64,000 nt of DNA from Cryptomeria japonica. Its lineage: Eukaryota > Streptophyta > Pinopsida > Cupressales > Cupressaceae. Where the stretch lies: positions 138,696,897-138,760,896 of the forward strand of contig NC_081407.1 of NCBI RefSeq assembly GCF_030272615.1, read 5' to 3'. The notes beneath the pieces are model-generated. The model was not told the DNA's origin, did not search any database, and saw only the letters and a list, made by a program, of their open reading frames with translations. Numbering within the stretch: the stretch's first letter is position 1; each line of letters begins with the position of its first letter. The position numbers were made by a program, and so were the translations under genes. Positions 46,217-57,854 of the stretch are shown in pieces.

Positions 46217-49200
46217 ATGGAAGCTTCAAGTTCAACAAGAAAGAAGAGGGTAGCCAAGAGCCCTGACTCTAAGATGAAGAAAGGAAAAACTAAAGAGGTG
46301 CCTCTAGTCAAAAGGTTAAACCAAGACATGATAGACCAAATGCAAGCACCTGACCCAAAATCTAGAAGGTCAAAGCAACACCTGCCAAGGAAAGACCAAT
46401 TAGAAGACAAGTACAAAGAGGTCAGAGATGTCTCGACCAAGGTAAGGGGACATGAACTATTTATGTTCCACTATTTGAGGATGAGAAAGGAGATGCTGCT
46501 CTTCAATCCTTGGATGACAAATTTAGGTAAGCTAATAGTCCCCAATGTTTTTGTAAACATAAGATTGCTAGAGGTTTTGGTGAGGAATTATAATTTGGTG
46601 AAGAGGTGCATTCAACTCCCAAATGGGGAAGCATTTATTAGATTTTCTACAGGTACTATAAATGAGGTTTTCAATTTAAACCCCAGTCCTGATAAGCCCT
46701 TGTCCTTTGGGGAGTTGGAGGAAGAATACCTTAGAATAGACACTACATATACCGGCTAGAAATTTTTGATTCACAAAAGGCATGCAAGAAAATTAACAGA
46801 GGAAGATGGGCCACCATTTAGCATTGATTTGTTCAGACACTACTTGCAGTACACATATATGTCATGTGGGAAAGTAGGAGGGGTGGAGGTGCCTGATCTG
46901 GCAAGCATTGGGCCACTGGTGTTATCCTTTGATATACAAATGTAATGAACCTAAGCCTTTTGGCTATACAACATATCTGATGGAGAGGTTGCACGAAGGT
47001 TTTTTAAACCTTAGGGATGATACTCATCCCAATTTCAAATTTTATTTACTATTGATGCATTTAGTGTTATTTTATGGATATGTAAAGGGTTTTTGGCCCG
47101 AGGGCCTAAAATTAAATACCAAGAACATGGAGGGTGAGGAGAAGCTCATCCAATTGTGAACATCTCTTTGGGATTCTTGATATATGAGGTCCAACTATAT
47201 TAAGTTTGAAGAACTTATTATGATGCCATTGTACCCAATGTATGGGATTTCATTTGAAGGGTCTATCTTTGACAAGATCAAGAGGTTCCTAAGACCCAGG
47301 GATTATGATGAAAGACACATTGTTGATCATAACTGGGGGGATTGGTTTGTGAATAAGGATTTTACATGTTTTAGAGTATATGGATTTGAGGGGAGCCCCT
47401 ACATTCTACCAAAACTAGTACCATAAAGAATAACGTATCTAGAAATTGTGAGGCAATTGAGTGTGTCCAATGCTAAACATTTTGTAGATATGCATAAGAA
47501 AGCCTTACAACCCGGGACACTGAGTTTTGGTGATTTCACCATAGTGTCAACCAAAGCTTATGAAATAATTGATAAGAAGTTGATAGAAGAATACAATTTT
47601 TTTGAGCATTATGCCAGGAAAAACTATGATCCTGAAGGATACATTCACTCTTGCAAGAAGAGCTAGAACTTGGGAGGTTTTTCCAGCATGTCAGTATTGA
47701 GGCTGAAGATATCTTCAAGAACATGGATGATGCAGAGGCCAAAGAGTTACTTGATCAACTGAATAATGAACTGTCAGAAAAGAGACAAAGATTCCAGGAA
47801 ATTGAAACCGAGGAGGAGGAAGCAGAAAGTGAATCCGATGAGAATGGAGTTGTCTCTAGATGGCAAGTGCCAGAGAAGGAAGAAGAGCCAACCATACAGG
47901 GCCAAATAGAGACAAGATTAGAAGTTCATGCTGACTCTTGATTAGAGGAGTTTTCTGCTTTTGTTGTTGATGATTTTTTTATTCATTCCAAAGAATTTAA
48001 ATCATTCTTGTATAATTTTAAAGGGAAGAAGTTGAGGGACTCTATTCCCAACATAAAGCTTGATACTGAGCTTGAGTTGTTAAAGAAATTAAAAGAGGAA
48101 ATTGATGCAAAGATAACCACAATGACCCCTCAAAAGGGGAGGCAACTTCTTATAGAGGCTGGGGTGATTTTGTTTCTCGGATGGGACCTCAGTGCTTCTT
48201 TTATCTTTGATAGTTTATTGCATTCAGAAAACAAGGAATTCAAATTGGATATACAAGGTGTAAATGATGTATTTATTGGTTCAAGATTTGATCAGGATGA
48301 GGAAGCTTTGTTGTTATGGGCTCTGTACCCTCCCAACAAGAGACCAAAGATCATTGTTGTTGACAAGGCCTTTGGCCATATAATGAAACTAAAATTTGGT
48401 GAAATTGATCCAATTGTTTATGCTAATATTGGAGTGGATATTTCAAAATTCAATAACGCACAGATGATCAGAGTAGTGAGTGAGAGGAACCAATACAAGG
48501 TGTTATATGAAGATATGCTAAGGAGAAGTAGGCAACATGTGCCAATGGTTCTTTCTCTGGATAGCTCTCAATGGAAGAAACAATGCAAGGAGTTGCAACA
48601 AGAAAATAAAAGGATATTAAAATAGATGCAAAGTGTGAGGGTAGATAGTGCTGGTGTATTACTAACTAAAAAATTGAGGTTTTACAAGGCTTTCTAAAAG
48701 AATTCTGGACAGTATTTCAAAAGAACATGGACAATGCAGTTTCACACAACAAAATTTCAAACAGATTGGGAAAAAGGTTACATGATAAAACAATGGCCAA
48801 AGCGGAAACAAAAGAAATTGAAAAAATAAAGAGGTTGCTGGCTAAACACAATAAATTTGACGAAGAATTACAATTTGAATATGATGAATGCAAACACACT
48901 GTTCAACATGGTTTCCCAAAGTTAATTGATCAGAAGGGTGAGATAAAGGATAAAGATGTATGGATCTCAGAATGTCAGTCTTCTCAATGCCGCCCTTGAT
49001 ATTGCCCTAATTGATGGAATTGAATTGAAAGACACTGTGAAACAAAACCAGAGCGAGTGTTAAGAAAGCTGCTCCTGCGTCTGCTAAGGAGATCCCTAAT
49101 CTTAGGGAAAATATCAAAGACCTGTATGGGATTAGCAATAACTTGGCTAATGCCCTGAAAAATATTAATTAGTTTCTTCTGTCGACTGGCCGGATTTTGC

Positions 49201-49482
49201 TGGTTTTTTGGGGCTTTTGCTGGTTTTCACTAGTTTTTTCGCTAGCTTTTCTTGGGTTTGTTCCTCCTAGTTGCTTAATGCTTTTATCTTGTAAGGTTCT
49301 TTCGTAAAGGGTTTCGGGGTCCCTTCAAAACCCGTTTTTACCTTAATAAAAAATAGATGGAAAAATTTGTCACACTGGATGTCATTGTCAGGGATATCAT
49401 CCACGATGTAGACACATATAAGTCAAAGAAGTACTTGGAGCATATCCAGAAGTGCGACAAGATGTCGGGAGACCAGTCCTGA
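46217..49482 (+). pseudogene. X family gene, copy 2 (best preserved, uncharacterised)
   Basis: It starts at 46217 (MEASSSTRKKRVAKSPDSKM), an N-terminal basic region. Block 1 is GHELFMFHYLR..NPWMTNLGKLIVPNVFVN (about 46450-46560), then FIRFSTGTINEVFNLNPSPD. Block 2 is FRVYGFEGSPYILPKLVP (47370-47425) and DPEGYI. Then comes a Glu-rich, coil-like part (47651-47941). Block 3 is MTPQKGRQLLIEAGVILFLG, LLLWALYPPNKRPKI and DKAFGHIMKLKFGE (48120-48410). A long C-terminal coil has ECQS near 48970 and, after a 311-base insertion (49046-49356), MEKFVTLDVIVRDIIHDVDT and YLEHIQKC, ending at the TGA at 49480-49482. Frameshifts occur around 46760, 47160 and 47640. No known enzyme motif. With breaks ignored it is roughly 950 residues. 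It lies inside the clathrin pseudogene in opposite orientation. Confidence 0.75.
49046..49356 (+). mobile_element. A-tailed insertion inside X copy 2
   Basis: Compared with X copy 3, the codons for DTVKQ and MEKFVT are separated by 311 bases. The insert opens with a readable stretch (AKEIPNLRENIKDLYGISNN), then T/G-rich sequence with repeated GCTGGTTTT words, CCCTTCAAAACCCGTTTTTACC, and ends AATAAAAAATAG. It looks like a retroposed 3' end of another transcript with a short A tail. No clear target duplication is seen. Confidence 0.45.
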
Positions 49483-50382
49483 TGTTTAAGCTAGAGCGCA
49501 GAGTCATGTTTTTCTATGTTTTTATAATATGTTCATATTGTAGAGATGGTTTTTAGGAAGTTAGTTTTTGTTAGTTTTAGTTTTAATGAAAGGGTATGCC
49601 CTTTCACTTTCAAACTGAATCCTCATCTATAAATGGAGGATCTACTAGAACAAGTGGGGGAGATACCTCAAGTTTTATGATCTTATCAAGACAATTTTAT
49701 ACAACACTTATGCAGTTTGTTTTATGGAAATATCAAAGTTGATGGATGATACATATTGAAATCAACTGGTTTGATTATCTATTTTCAATATAAATTTCAA
49801 GTGTTCTTCATTCTGAATGGTATATGCTTTTCAATTGATTGATTAGTTCCATGTGATAAATATATTTTATTAGATTGTGTCAATGTGCTATCTTATGCTA
49901 TTGTGATTGAGACTAATTCCCAGTTTGAGCATCAGTTTGAAAGGTTGGTTGGAAAGTTTCAAATTGTCTTGTTGGTCTTTTAGAGAAAAGTTAAAATTCA
50001 ATAAGACTAACTACATTTTATATTTCAGTTACAATCCATATAGATGCTTTTGATGTGATGGTCTTGTTTTGAAAACAAGTTATTAAAACTGTCTCCATGG
50101 TTATACGTAGGATCTTTCAATTTGAAATAGTATGAAATCAGTAAGGGATGAAGGCACTAGTCTGTTGTTGATCTGATATAATTAAATTAGGTCTTTTCAG
50201 AAGCAATCTTCATCAAGGAATCACACTTTTAATTTATATAGGCACAACTTCATAAATATTTATAAGTAAGCATTTCATAATTTTTCAACAAGCAATAAAT
50301 ATAACCAGACAAAATTCAAGAATCATTTGCCTCCTCGAAGGGTCACTGGTTTTTTGAAAATTTGCTATAGAAAATCCTTTAA
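49483..50382 (+). other. 3' region of X copy 2
   Basis: No gene. It contains AATGAAAGGGTATGCCCTTTCACTTTC (a small inverted repeat), ATAAATGGAGGATC and a purine tract AGTGGGGGAGATA near 49658. Up to about 50000 it is recognisably like 56330-56870 behind X copy 3, for example GATTAGTTCC.TG.GAT.AAT, TCAATGTGCT.TCTTATG and CTTGTTGGTCTTT. It may be a shared UTR or terminal repeat. Confidence 0.5.
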
Positions 50383-50412
50383 CCGGAATTCAAGAAGTTC
50401 ATGTTTCTCAAC
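50383..50412 (-). pseudogene. Clathrin exon stub
   Basis: After AATTAG the minus strand reads VEKHELLEFR, the start of the clathrin exon that normally continues into RVAAYIYKKAGR. The exon breaks off after FR, at or near the X copy 2 side. Confidence 0.8.
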
Positions 50413-50508
50413 CTAATTGAAATTCAAGATCATTAGAAAATTATTCAAATGCTAAATTACATCCCACTTTAACTTAAATTAAAGAACCAATAGAGAAGTT
50501 TCTCTCAC

Positions 50509-50678
50509 CCTCTGAGCAAGCACTATCTGATCAAAGTTATCGTGCATATCTATAGATTCTTGAAGCTTATCATAATCTTCCTCTTCTACATAAGTTTCAT
50601 TCAAAGCCTCATTAAGAGCAGTTACATTGTTTCTCTGTACTGCAACCATGTACAACTTCACAAGATGAAGATGTCCAA
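50509..50678 (-). pseudogene. Clathrin leg exon
   Basis: It reads [40 protein letters not shown] and [14 protein letters not shown], open for 56 codons, with donor GTGAGA after AGG. The upstream acceptor AG has been lost: CCACATTG stands where AG plus the first codon is expected. Confidence 0.9.
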
Positions 50679-50834
50679 TGTGGATAACAAATACAATAGA
50701 ACAAAAGATACTCATGAAATTTTTCCAAACCAAATAGCTGCTAAAGAGAACAACTAAAAAAACTTAATACCCAAGTGAAAGACATCTCGGTAATCCTAAA
50801 AACACTAACAAAATAAAAGAGTTGAGAGCCATAC

Positions 50835-51175
50835 CTTACGCATGATGTCAACCACTCATGTGTGGTCTACCCTAAGGGCAAGGACGTTCAAGAGGTCATT
50901 AATAAGATCTAGGTGTTCTTGCAAATAAAAGTGTACAACTTTGTAGTACAATTCAACATTGGCCACTTTATATACAACATCTTTGAATTGCATATGATCC
51001 CATACCTCTGGAGAATGGTTCATGATAGTAGTGGCATCATTATCATATTTATCATCTTGAATATATAAATATGTAAGTTCCTTCCAATGTTGCTACTCAT
51101 CACAAACACAAATATGAGTTCATCAAAGAGACCCCTGTTTTGATAGTAATCACTGACCTCTTCCAAGTCATCCAC
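50835..51175 (-). pseudogene. Clathrin leg exon with internal deletion
   Basis: It reads VDDLEEVSDYYQNRGLFDEL, then a junction to CDE[16 protein letters not shown], [40 protein letters not shown] and [12 protein letters not shown]-stop-VVDIMRK, with donor GTATGG. About 50 residues expected between DELI and the Cys-Asp-Glu are absent, so two ancestral exons may be fused by a deletion. Two stops replace Gln and Arg codons, as C-to-T changes would give. Confidence 0.9.
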
Positions 51176-51774
51176 CCGGAACAAAAAAAAATGTCAGAAC
51201 ACAAAAAATATCAATTTCTCACCTTCACAATTACACATAACATTGCAGATGAACCTTCCCAGATTATCATGAAAAAAAAAACTTAAAAAACAAACCACTT
51301 ACTTGTGGTGTTGTTGTTTGTGTTGGCTTTGTTGGACCCTGCAATTAAGATTCAATATAAATTATTCAACAAGATTAACTGTGCAACATAATAAAGTATT
51401 GAAAAATGTGTTATCTTATTGAGCTTTGCTTGGTTTCAAGAATGGTTTAATATTCTCTACTTAATAGGGCCAACCATGTGAAGGTGAAAGCTCATTTGGC
51501 CCCTTCCCCCCCTAACATCACTCTAAATTCCTCATTAACATCTAACATTTATTCATTGTTTCATCCATTAATAAAATATAACATTCATTCATTATCACAT
51601 AACGTTCAATAACACATAACATTCATTAACACTTATTAACATGCAACATTCATCAATAATAATTAACACATATTATTCATGAACATTCATTAGCATATAA
51701 TTACATTCATTAACACATAAAAATTAGTCATTATCAAATAATATAGATTACAATCATTTTTTTTTTGAATCTAT
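51176..51774. repeat. Non-coding, with TAACA..CATTCATTAACA repeats
   Basis: No gene. From about 51535 to 51735, TAACATTCATTAACACATAA-like words repeat degenerately with a period of about 17-25 bases. Their position at the 3' end of the Transposase_24-type gene suits a CACTA subterminal region, but no CACTA end was found. Confidence 0.4.
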
Positions 51775-54700
51775 TTAAAGTCTAAGTGGAGCATCATTTT
51801 CTTCATCATTTCCCACCTCTTTAGTTGTTCTGTCATCTTCTCGTGATCTCGATGTATGCCTAGTCCTCTTCTAAAGACAAGGACACTGATGCAAAGGGGT
51901 GTCCTCTGCAATAACAAAGAAATGGGTTAAATTCAAATCATTTTTTATTTTTGTTACAAGTATTTCATTAATTTAAAGAACATAACCATGGTGCTCTTTA
52001 CCTGATGGAGCCACATCATCTTCAAAATCATTTTGTTTAGCCTCAACCTCAACATGCTAAACACCCTCTAGATCCTCTGGAGTTGAAATATGAAAGGTTA
52101 CTAGTGCAGAAGCACCTAGACATCAAGACATTGGAGGAGATCCTGAGAGATATTTTAATCCATATGTTTGGATATGATATTCAATGTAATAAAATCAAAT
52201 GTAATGCCTAAGGGAAAACAAAATTGTAAAATTGTCATTTAGTTGTCATTTTAAGAGTCATGTGATGTGTTTTGTAAAGCCATGAAGTCATTTATTCAAA
52301 AGTGTAAAAGTTGTCAACTTGACAATAAAATGTTGTCAAGCAAAGTTGCAAAAATGCAACAAAAGTTGAAAAGGGGTTAAAAGTTGGTTATGAGAGGTAG
52401 TTGTAAGGTCAAAACTGACCAAGAGTCTATAAAAATTCATTTTATGGTCGTTCCAAATCATAAAGAAAAGAAAGGAAAGAAAGGAGAACATTTTGATACA
52501 TTTTGGTGCATTCTACTATTGTTATTTTGATTGGCTTTCCAGTTTTTATGTTGGTTCCAGGCCTTGTACGACCATGTATGGCATGGGAACCTTTGTAAAT
52601 TTATAATTAATGGTTAGATATGTAAAATACCTTTCTTTTCCATTTTGTTTGGAGTGATTAAGTTTCTAAATTAAGAAATTATGGAAGTTTTGGTGAAAGT
52701 TGTTGTTTGCAGATTTGAGGTTTCCTGAGAACAGTCATGTTGCAGAATATGGTATGGATTCATATGAAATTATAATGACCCATAAATAGATTAATTGGAT
52801 AGATATGTGAATTATCTTTCATTTCCATTTGGTTTGAGTCATTTTTATTTAGATTTGTGGAAGTTATGAATATTTTGGTGAAAACTGGTTTTAAAAGGTC
52901 TTCAATGAAGTTGCAGGCAATGGTTTGACATTATCTCATGATTTAAGAATTGGAAAATTTAATGGATTACATATTATGAATCTATATTCATAAATATTTC
53001 ATATGAAATTGGTTTGGTGTTATTTTGTTATGTTTTGTGAAAGATATTTGATGCCCTAGGCGGACTGGGCATGCACATGCTTTGTTTGGGAACAGCAGTA
53101 TTGGGTCTCGGTACAAAGGCCATAACTTTTAATCTAACCATTGTATTCTCCTAAGTTTTGGATATGTTTTAAGAAGTATAGTTATCTAAATTTTCACCAA
53201 AGGGATCTTTTAAATAATATCTGCGTCAAAAGTTATGAATGACATAATACAGGTCTATGACTGGGAACTTTAAAGATTGAAGTGTGAACCATGAATATGG
53301 GTTATTGCATTAAGTTGATATTAAGGAAGAGATGATTGAAAGAAGTTTTTATTTTGCCTCTAAAGAATGAGTTTAAATGGATATTGATATTTGAATATGC
53401 AGATAGGGAAGAAGTCTTTGTTCCCTTTGCATCAGTTACATTAATCAATACACCAATTATAATTAAATTTGTTTAAAGGAATAACAATGATCCTCTTTAC
53501 CTGACTGGGGAACATCACATTCTTGATGTTGTCTACCCAGATCATGCTCCACTTGATCACCACCGACTACATACTCTAAAATATTAATAAAAAAGGTTAC
53601 ATTAATTTCTACACCAATTTCAATTTAAGATGTTTATTTGTATTAATAATTACATAAAAAAAATTGAATAGAAAATGAATACCTCCACTACTGGGATGCA
53701 CATTTAGACCTTCATGTGGAGGTTGTGTTCCATGATTATCAGGCTGCATTCCAATGTCATGTGCATTGTTATAATTGCTTTCTTTATTAAAACAAATAAA
53801 TTCAGTTTATGTTGGAACTTAACATCAAATAGATTATTGGTAAAGTATTCAATTTCAAATTATCTGCATATAGCTTATTTAGTTGTATGACAGATTTACC
53901 AAAATCTTGTGTTTGCCCACTCAATTCTCGTAGCCGTTCAACCACAGCTGTATATAGCCTTGCTGGTAGGCAATTCTCATGTCATCTTGTGTGGGTGCTC
54001 TATTGAATTCAGAGCCCTGCATTTTTGCTTAGTATTGTGAATTTTGCTTGTATTGTTTGATAAAAAAAAATTGTTTGCAATTTAAAAATATTTTAATGCA
54101 ATATTTCATTTACTGATACTTACAATTCGTGTGACAAGTTTCATATAACCACCAGAGCCGAGTCTGTGTTGCCTATGATTTTCTTGTCTTGCCTTGGTTG
54201 CCTTTGATGTGTCACTTAGTCTATGAAAAGTTTGAAATATGTTATATTATATAAATATAAAGAGTAATTAGTACATAATTATATTCGTAATAGTATCACA
54301 TACCTTCTTCTGGCATTTGGTGGCGTATTTCCTTTTTTCCTTTCAATTCTCTCCTTCGTATCCAAAATTAGGTCCTTCCACTCCCTCTTTGGAATCATGG
54401 GGGGGCACTCGTACTTTACGTTCTTCTCTAAATGTGTCCGATACTGGTCCCTCACATACTTTAGATATGTGCCAACTTTTTCAAAGAGCTTGGTTTTGTC
54501 GAATGTGTCATTTTTGAACAACTCAACCATACGGTTTGTGAGTTCATCTTTTAACTTGTTTTCTTGGTCATTCCACCTTTTAAGCAAAAACAAACATTTA
54601 GATTCTGAAATGAACTAAAGCTACCTTTAATATAGTTCAAGAAATGGATCAAAGGAAAACCATTCTAGAAATGATGTGAAATAGAATAGTGGATTAGGAT

Positions 54701-55268
54701 TAGTTCACATATGATGTTCCACATTTTACGTATGGTGGGCCCAAACATCTGCAATGCAATGTCATTAAGATTTTTATAAAAAATATTATTTCCTGCAAAA
54801 AAAATCATGGGATCATTAGTCCAAAATGAGTGATTAGTAAGTATTTATAATTACACTATATATAATAATAATAATTTTAAAGTACCTAGAACCTTCTGTA
54901 TCTTCAAGGGAATCAATTCTTCGTCACTCACCACTAATGTGTTCTGCAACATTCTCGTACTAGCAATACGGGAATATCCAGGAAATGATGGTATGTTATC
55001 ACTAGTATTCACCTTTGACGCATCCTCATGTACATCTTCTGCTGCAGAAAATGAAGCCACTGTGAAATGCCCCCAAGAAAGAAAAATTCAAGGGAAATAA
55101 ACACATAACAAAAGAGAGAGCAAAAGAGGGATCTACCAACAGTGGGCGGATCAACATGACGAGTAGTAGAGAATGTTTGCATGTTGCCTGTTTTTGACAT
55201 TGCAGTCGGCAATACAGATGGGGATAACCTCAAATGAGGCAGCCTTTCCACAGGAACATTGGTAACAC
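51775..55268 (-). pseudogene. Transposase_24-type (Ptta/En/Spm) CACTA gene
   Basis: The best exon (54576-54304) reads WNDQENKLKDELTNRMVELF..DTFDKTKLFEKV and CPPMIPKREWKDLILDTKER. It is followed across an intron by RLSDTSKATKARQENHRQHR and LGSGGYMKL (54220-54124), the pattern of the plant Transposase_24 family (second protein of CACTA elements, thought to bind element ends). Other exons with GT/AG borders: 55268-55137, 55059-54886, one from 54792, 54016-53900 (a 1-base shift inside), 53782-53683 and 53582-53503. The last piece is acidic and ends TAA at 51775. A solo LTR sits in an intron at 52102-53434. Confidence 0.65.
52102..53434. repeat. Solo LTR with 5-bp target duplication
   Basis: GTTAC at 52097-52101 is repeated at 53435-53439, and the intron reads on normally across the two sites. 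The insert is 1333 bp, begins TAGTGCAGAAG and ends TTTGCATCA; the ends are roughly inverted (TAGTGCAGA / TGATGCAAA), as in an LTR whose first G mutated to A. There is a TATAAAAATT at about 52430 and no ORF. Confidence 0.6.
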
Positions 55269-55319
55269 CTGAAGAATAATACATTAAATATATGAAAAAT
55301 GCAAGAATTGTAAACAAGG

Positions 55320-55829
55320 ATGAACCTTTATTAAGAGTTGTAAAGAAATATAAACCTTTATTAAGTGTTCAATGCTAATCTTAATGATACAATAGTCTGA
55401 AGGAGAATAAGGAAGGTAGGTTTTGATGCAGGACAAAGGTATGGGAATTTGTGACAACAGGGCAGTGTAAGTGATAAACTAGTATAGTCCTTACAAAAGA
55501 CAGTCCATGGAATCTATTTATTTAGATTGCTTCAATGTGCTATCTCATGTTGTGAAACTTCACACTGTCTTATTAGCCTTTGTAATGTCCCCACTTTGAA
55601 ATATAATTTAATAATAGTAAATTAAAATACAAAAGAATTAAAAAAAAGAAAATTAAATTAGAATATTAAGAATATAATTAAAATAATCAATTAAATTTAA
55701 TTAAGTTAATGAATCATCAAAAGACATGGAAGGAAAATACATGACTCCCTCAACAATGAGATATAAAAGGGAGAAGATATCTGATTTAAATAAGAAGCGC
55801 ATAACTTATTTAAATAAGAAGTGCAGTTC
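55320..55829. other. Junction region before X copy 3
   Basis: No gene. AACCTTTATTAAG occurs twice (55324, 55355). TTTAGATTGCTTCAATGTGCTATCTCATG near 55525 matches the 3' tails of X copies 2 and 3, suggesting a terminal-repeat-like piece on this side too. TTATTTAAATAAGAAG is duplicated near 55785-55825. Confidence 0.35.
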
Positions 55830-56283
55830 TAGATTATTTTTCAAAAGAATATGGACAATGTTGTGTCTCACAATAGGATCAAGAACAAATTGGGTGTGAA
55901 TTTACATGAGAAAACTTCATAAGGAGCAGATGCAAAAGAGATTGATAAAATTAACATGCTCTTGGCAAAACATGACAAATTTGACGACAAAGTGCAAACA
56001 AAATATGATGAATGAAAGGACATGGAATTCCTACATTAGTTGATCAGAGAGGGGAAATTAAGGATAAAGACAAGTGGATTTTTGAATGTCAAAGTCTTGT
56101 TGATGTTGCCCTTAATGCTGCCCAGACGCATGAGATTGATTTAACGGAGACCACAACACAGATGGAGCGGTTTATTACTTTGGAAAACATTTCTCGAGAT
56201 GTCATCTTTGATGCAGATACTTTCAAATCACATAATTATTTGGAGCATACTCAGAAGTGCGGTGCAATTAGCCCTTGTGTTTA
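55830..56283 (+). pseudogene. X family gene, copy 3 (C-terminal fragment)
   Basis: It begins where X2 reads TATTTCAAAAGAACATGGACA (here TTTTTCAAAAGAATATGGACA). After frame breaks it is open from 56012: GIPTLVDQRGEIKDKDKWIF, ECQSLVDVALNAAQ, MERFITLENISRDVIFDADT, HNYLEHTQKC, stop at 56281-56283. This defines the conserved C-terminal block of the family. Only about the last 150 residues are present. Confidence 0.75.
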
Positions 56284-57287
56284 ATGAAACAAATTGTGGT
56301 TCTTAAAGAGCTTTATGTAATATGTTTTCTGTGTCAGTTGTTAGTTAGGTTAGTTAATTTGTTTGTAATTAGGCTTTAGTTAGTTTGAGTCTTAATGAAA
56401 GGGTATGTCCTTTCACTTTCAAATAGAATTCTCTTATATATATGGAGAAATTTTAGCTAGAGGAGATCATGCTATCATCATTTTTCAAGACATTTTTAAT
56501 GTAACATTCTAAGTTTTATTTTTTGGAAATGCTACACTGGTGAAGTACATTATCAGTTGATTTTCTCATGTTCTCTACTTATATGAAGATCATATGTCCT
56601 CTTTATTAGTTGATTCTCTCATGTTCTTTATTTATATGAAGATCATATGTTCTATTTATCTTTGATGACATCTATTTGTTCAATCATTTGATTAGTTCCT
56701 TGAGATCAATCTATTTTCTTTAGATTGCTTCAATGTGCTTTCTTATGTTTTTATGATTTGAAGTAAAGTTGCATTTTGAATATTAGTGTGGAGGATCAGT
56801 TATCAAGTTCCATTCTATCTTGTTGGTCTTTCAAAGAAAAGTTAAAAGAGATATAAAGGAAAGAAATCAATAGCTTCCATAGACATCACCAGTGATTAGA
56901 TTAGATTAAATGAGAACTTCTATTTGTGCATCTAAATACTTTATTAATGGTTTAATAAACTATTATTACAATCATATATACACATAAAAATTATTATTAT
57001 TCATTCTAAAGAGAGAGCAATAGTATAGACAAGGAAAGGCCTGTGTAAATAACACTAGCATTAAAAAAGCAAGTTCACAAGTCCAAAGGAGTAGTTTTAC
57101 TGTATAGAACATGGTCATCACCTACACTACCTACAATACCCTGATCATGTCCACCAGGTTGATGATGACACATGAAATTATGTAAAAACAACATGTACAT
57201 ATTCTAGTTAGTGACATAAAAGAGTATACAATATAAACCATTATTGAACTTTTGTTATAATTAAAGCTTTCATTACAACTTACTCAC
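56284..57287 (+). other. 3' tail of X copy 3 and flank
   Basis: No gene. AATGAAAGGGTATGTCCTTTCACTTTC and the following 500 bases parallel the tail of X copy 2. ATGTTCT[C/T]TA[C/T]TTATATGAAGATCATATG is duplicated near 56567 and 56620. After about 56880 the sequence is AT-rich without visible structure. Confidence 0.45.
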
Positions 57288-57505
57288 ATGTTTTCAGTTG
57301 CTTGCATCAATTGATCCAACCTATCTTTTATCTCATCGGTCTGAGGGTTTGTGCATACCAAAGCAACAATCTCTTTATTAATTTTTGTGATAGACATTTT
57401 TATCACTTCTACAGGGTTTGTGGAAATTGCATAGTCCTCATCGCTTAATACTGTGATGAGGTGCTAAAGTAAGGGAGGTTCCTTTTCCTTTCCCCAAACA
57501 TCCAT
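57288..57505 (-). pseudogene. Small coding exon next to the SET ORF
   Basis: From the ATG at 57505 it reads MDVWGKEKEPPLL, a stop, then HLITVLSDEDYAISTNP, VEVIKMSITKINKEIVAL and EIKDRLDQLMQATENM, ending at a GTGAGTA donor. I do not recognise it. It could be a terminal exon of the SET gene or the start of another CACTA-2 gene. Confidence 0.4.
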
Positions 57506-57854
57506 CTATGACAAGAATATTATTAACACTATCAAAATTACTCCAAAACACTCAAGAAAATAACATAATAATGTAACAGTTTGCTTCTATCTAATTTGTA
57601 CAATTACAATGAGGTTTAACTAGTTGGTAGAAGTGTCGGGACCTACATCCCTGTTTGTGCTATGTGACAGATCCAGGTTGCCTTGTGACAAAAAATATAT
57701 AAACACGTTAGAGAAATGAAACCAATAGACTTAGCAAAAAAACTTAATAATAAGATGGTATATTGGAGTCATTAATTGGAGGTTGGTTTAAATGGTATAT
57801 AGTACGTACCACCCCCATGTTAGTAAATTTGTTTGTATCTATATGATTCAAATT

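Larger units (their letters stand above)
41313..51175 (-). pseudogene. Clathrin heavy chain C-terminal pseudogene
   Basis: Clathrin heavy chain forms the triskelion legs of coated vesicles. The exons here encode its leg repeats and the C-terminal trimerisation and tail region. Upstream exon 51175-50835 has VDDLEEVSDYYQNRG and then jumps to [11 protein letters not shown], missing about 50 residues. Next is 50678-50509 ([29 protein letters not shown]), then a stub at 50412-50383 (VEKHELLEFR). X copy 2 then interrupts, followed by four tandem copies of the last exons and the true final exon. Defects include TAG for Gln before HWKEL, TGA in DHT-VVD (Arg in clathrins), the internal deletion, a lost exon part (RVAAYIYKKAGRWKQ region) and a lost acceptor. 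The N-terminal propeller and most of the leg are not in this window. Confidence 0.9.

Noticed and set aside
51280-51320. CCACTTACTTGTGG as a possible CACTA end or palindrome
   Set aside because: It lacks the CACTA core and no 3-bp target duplication or partner end is found.
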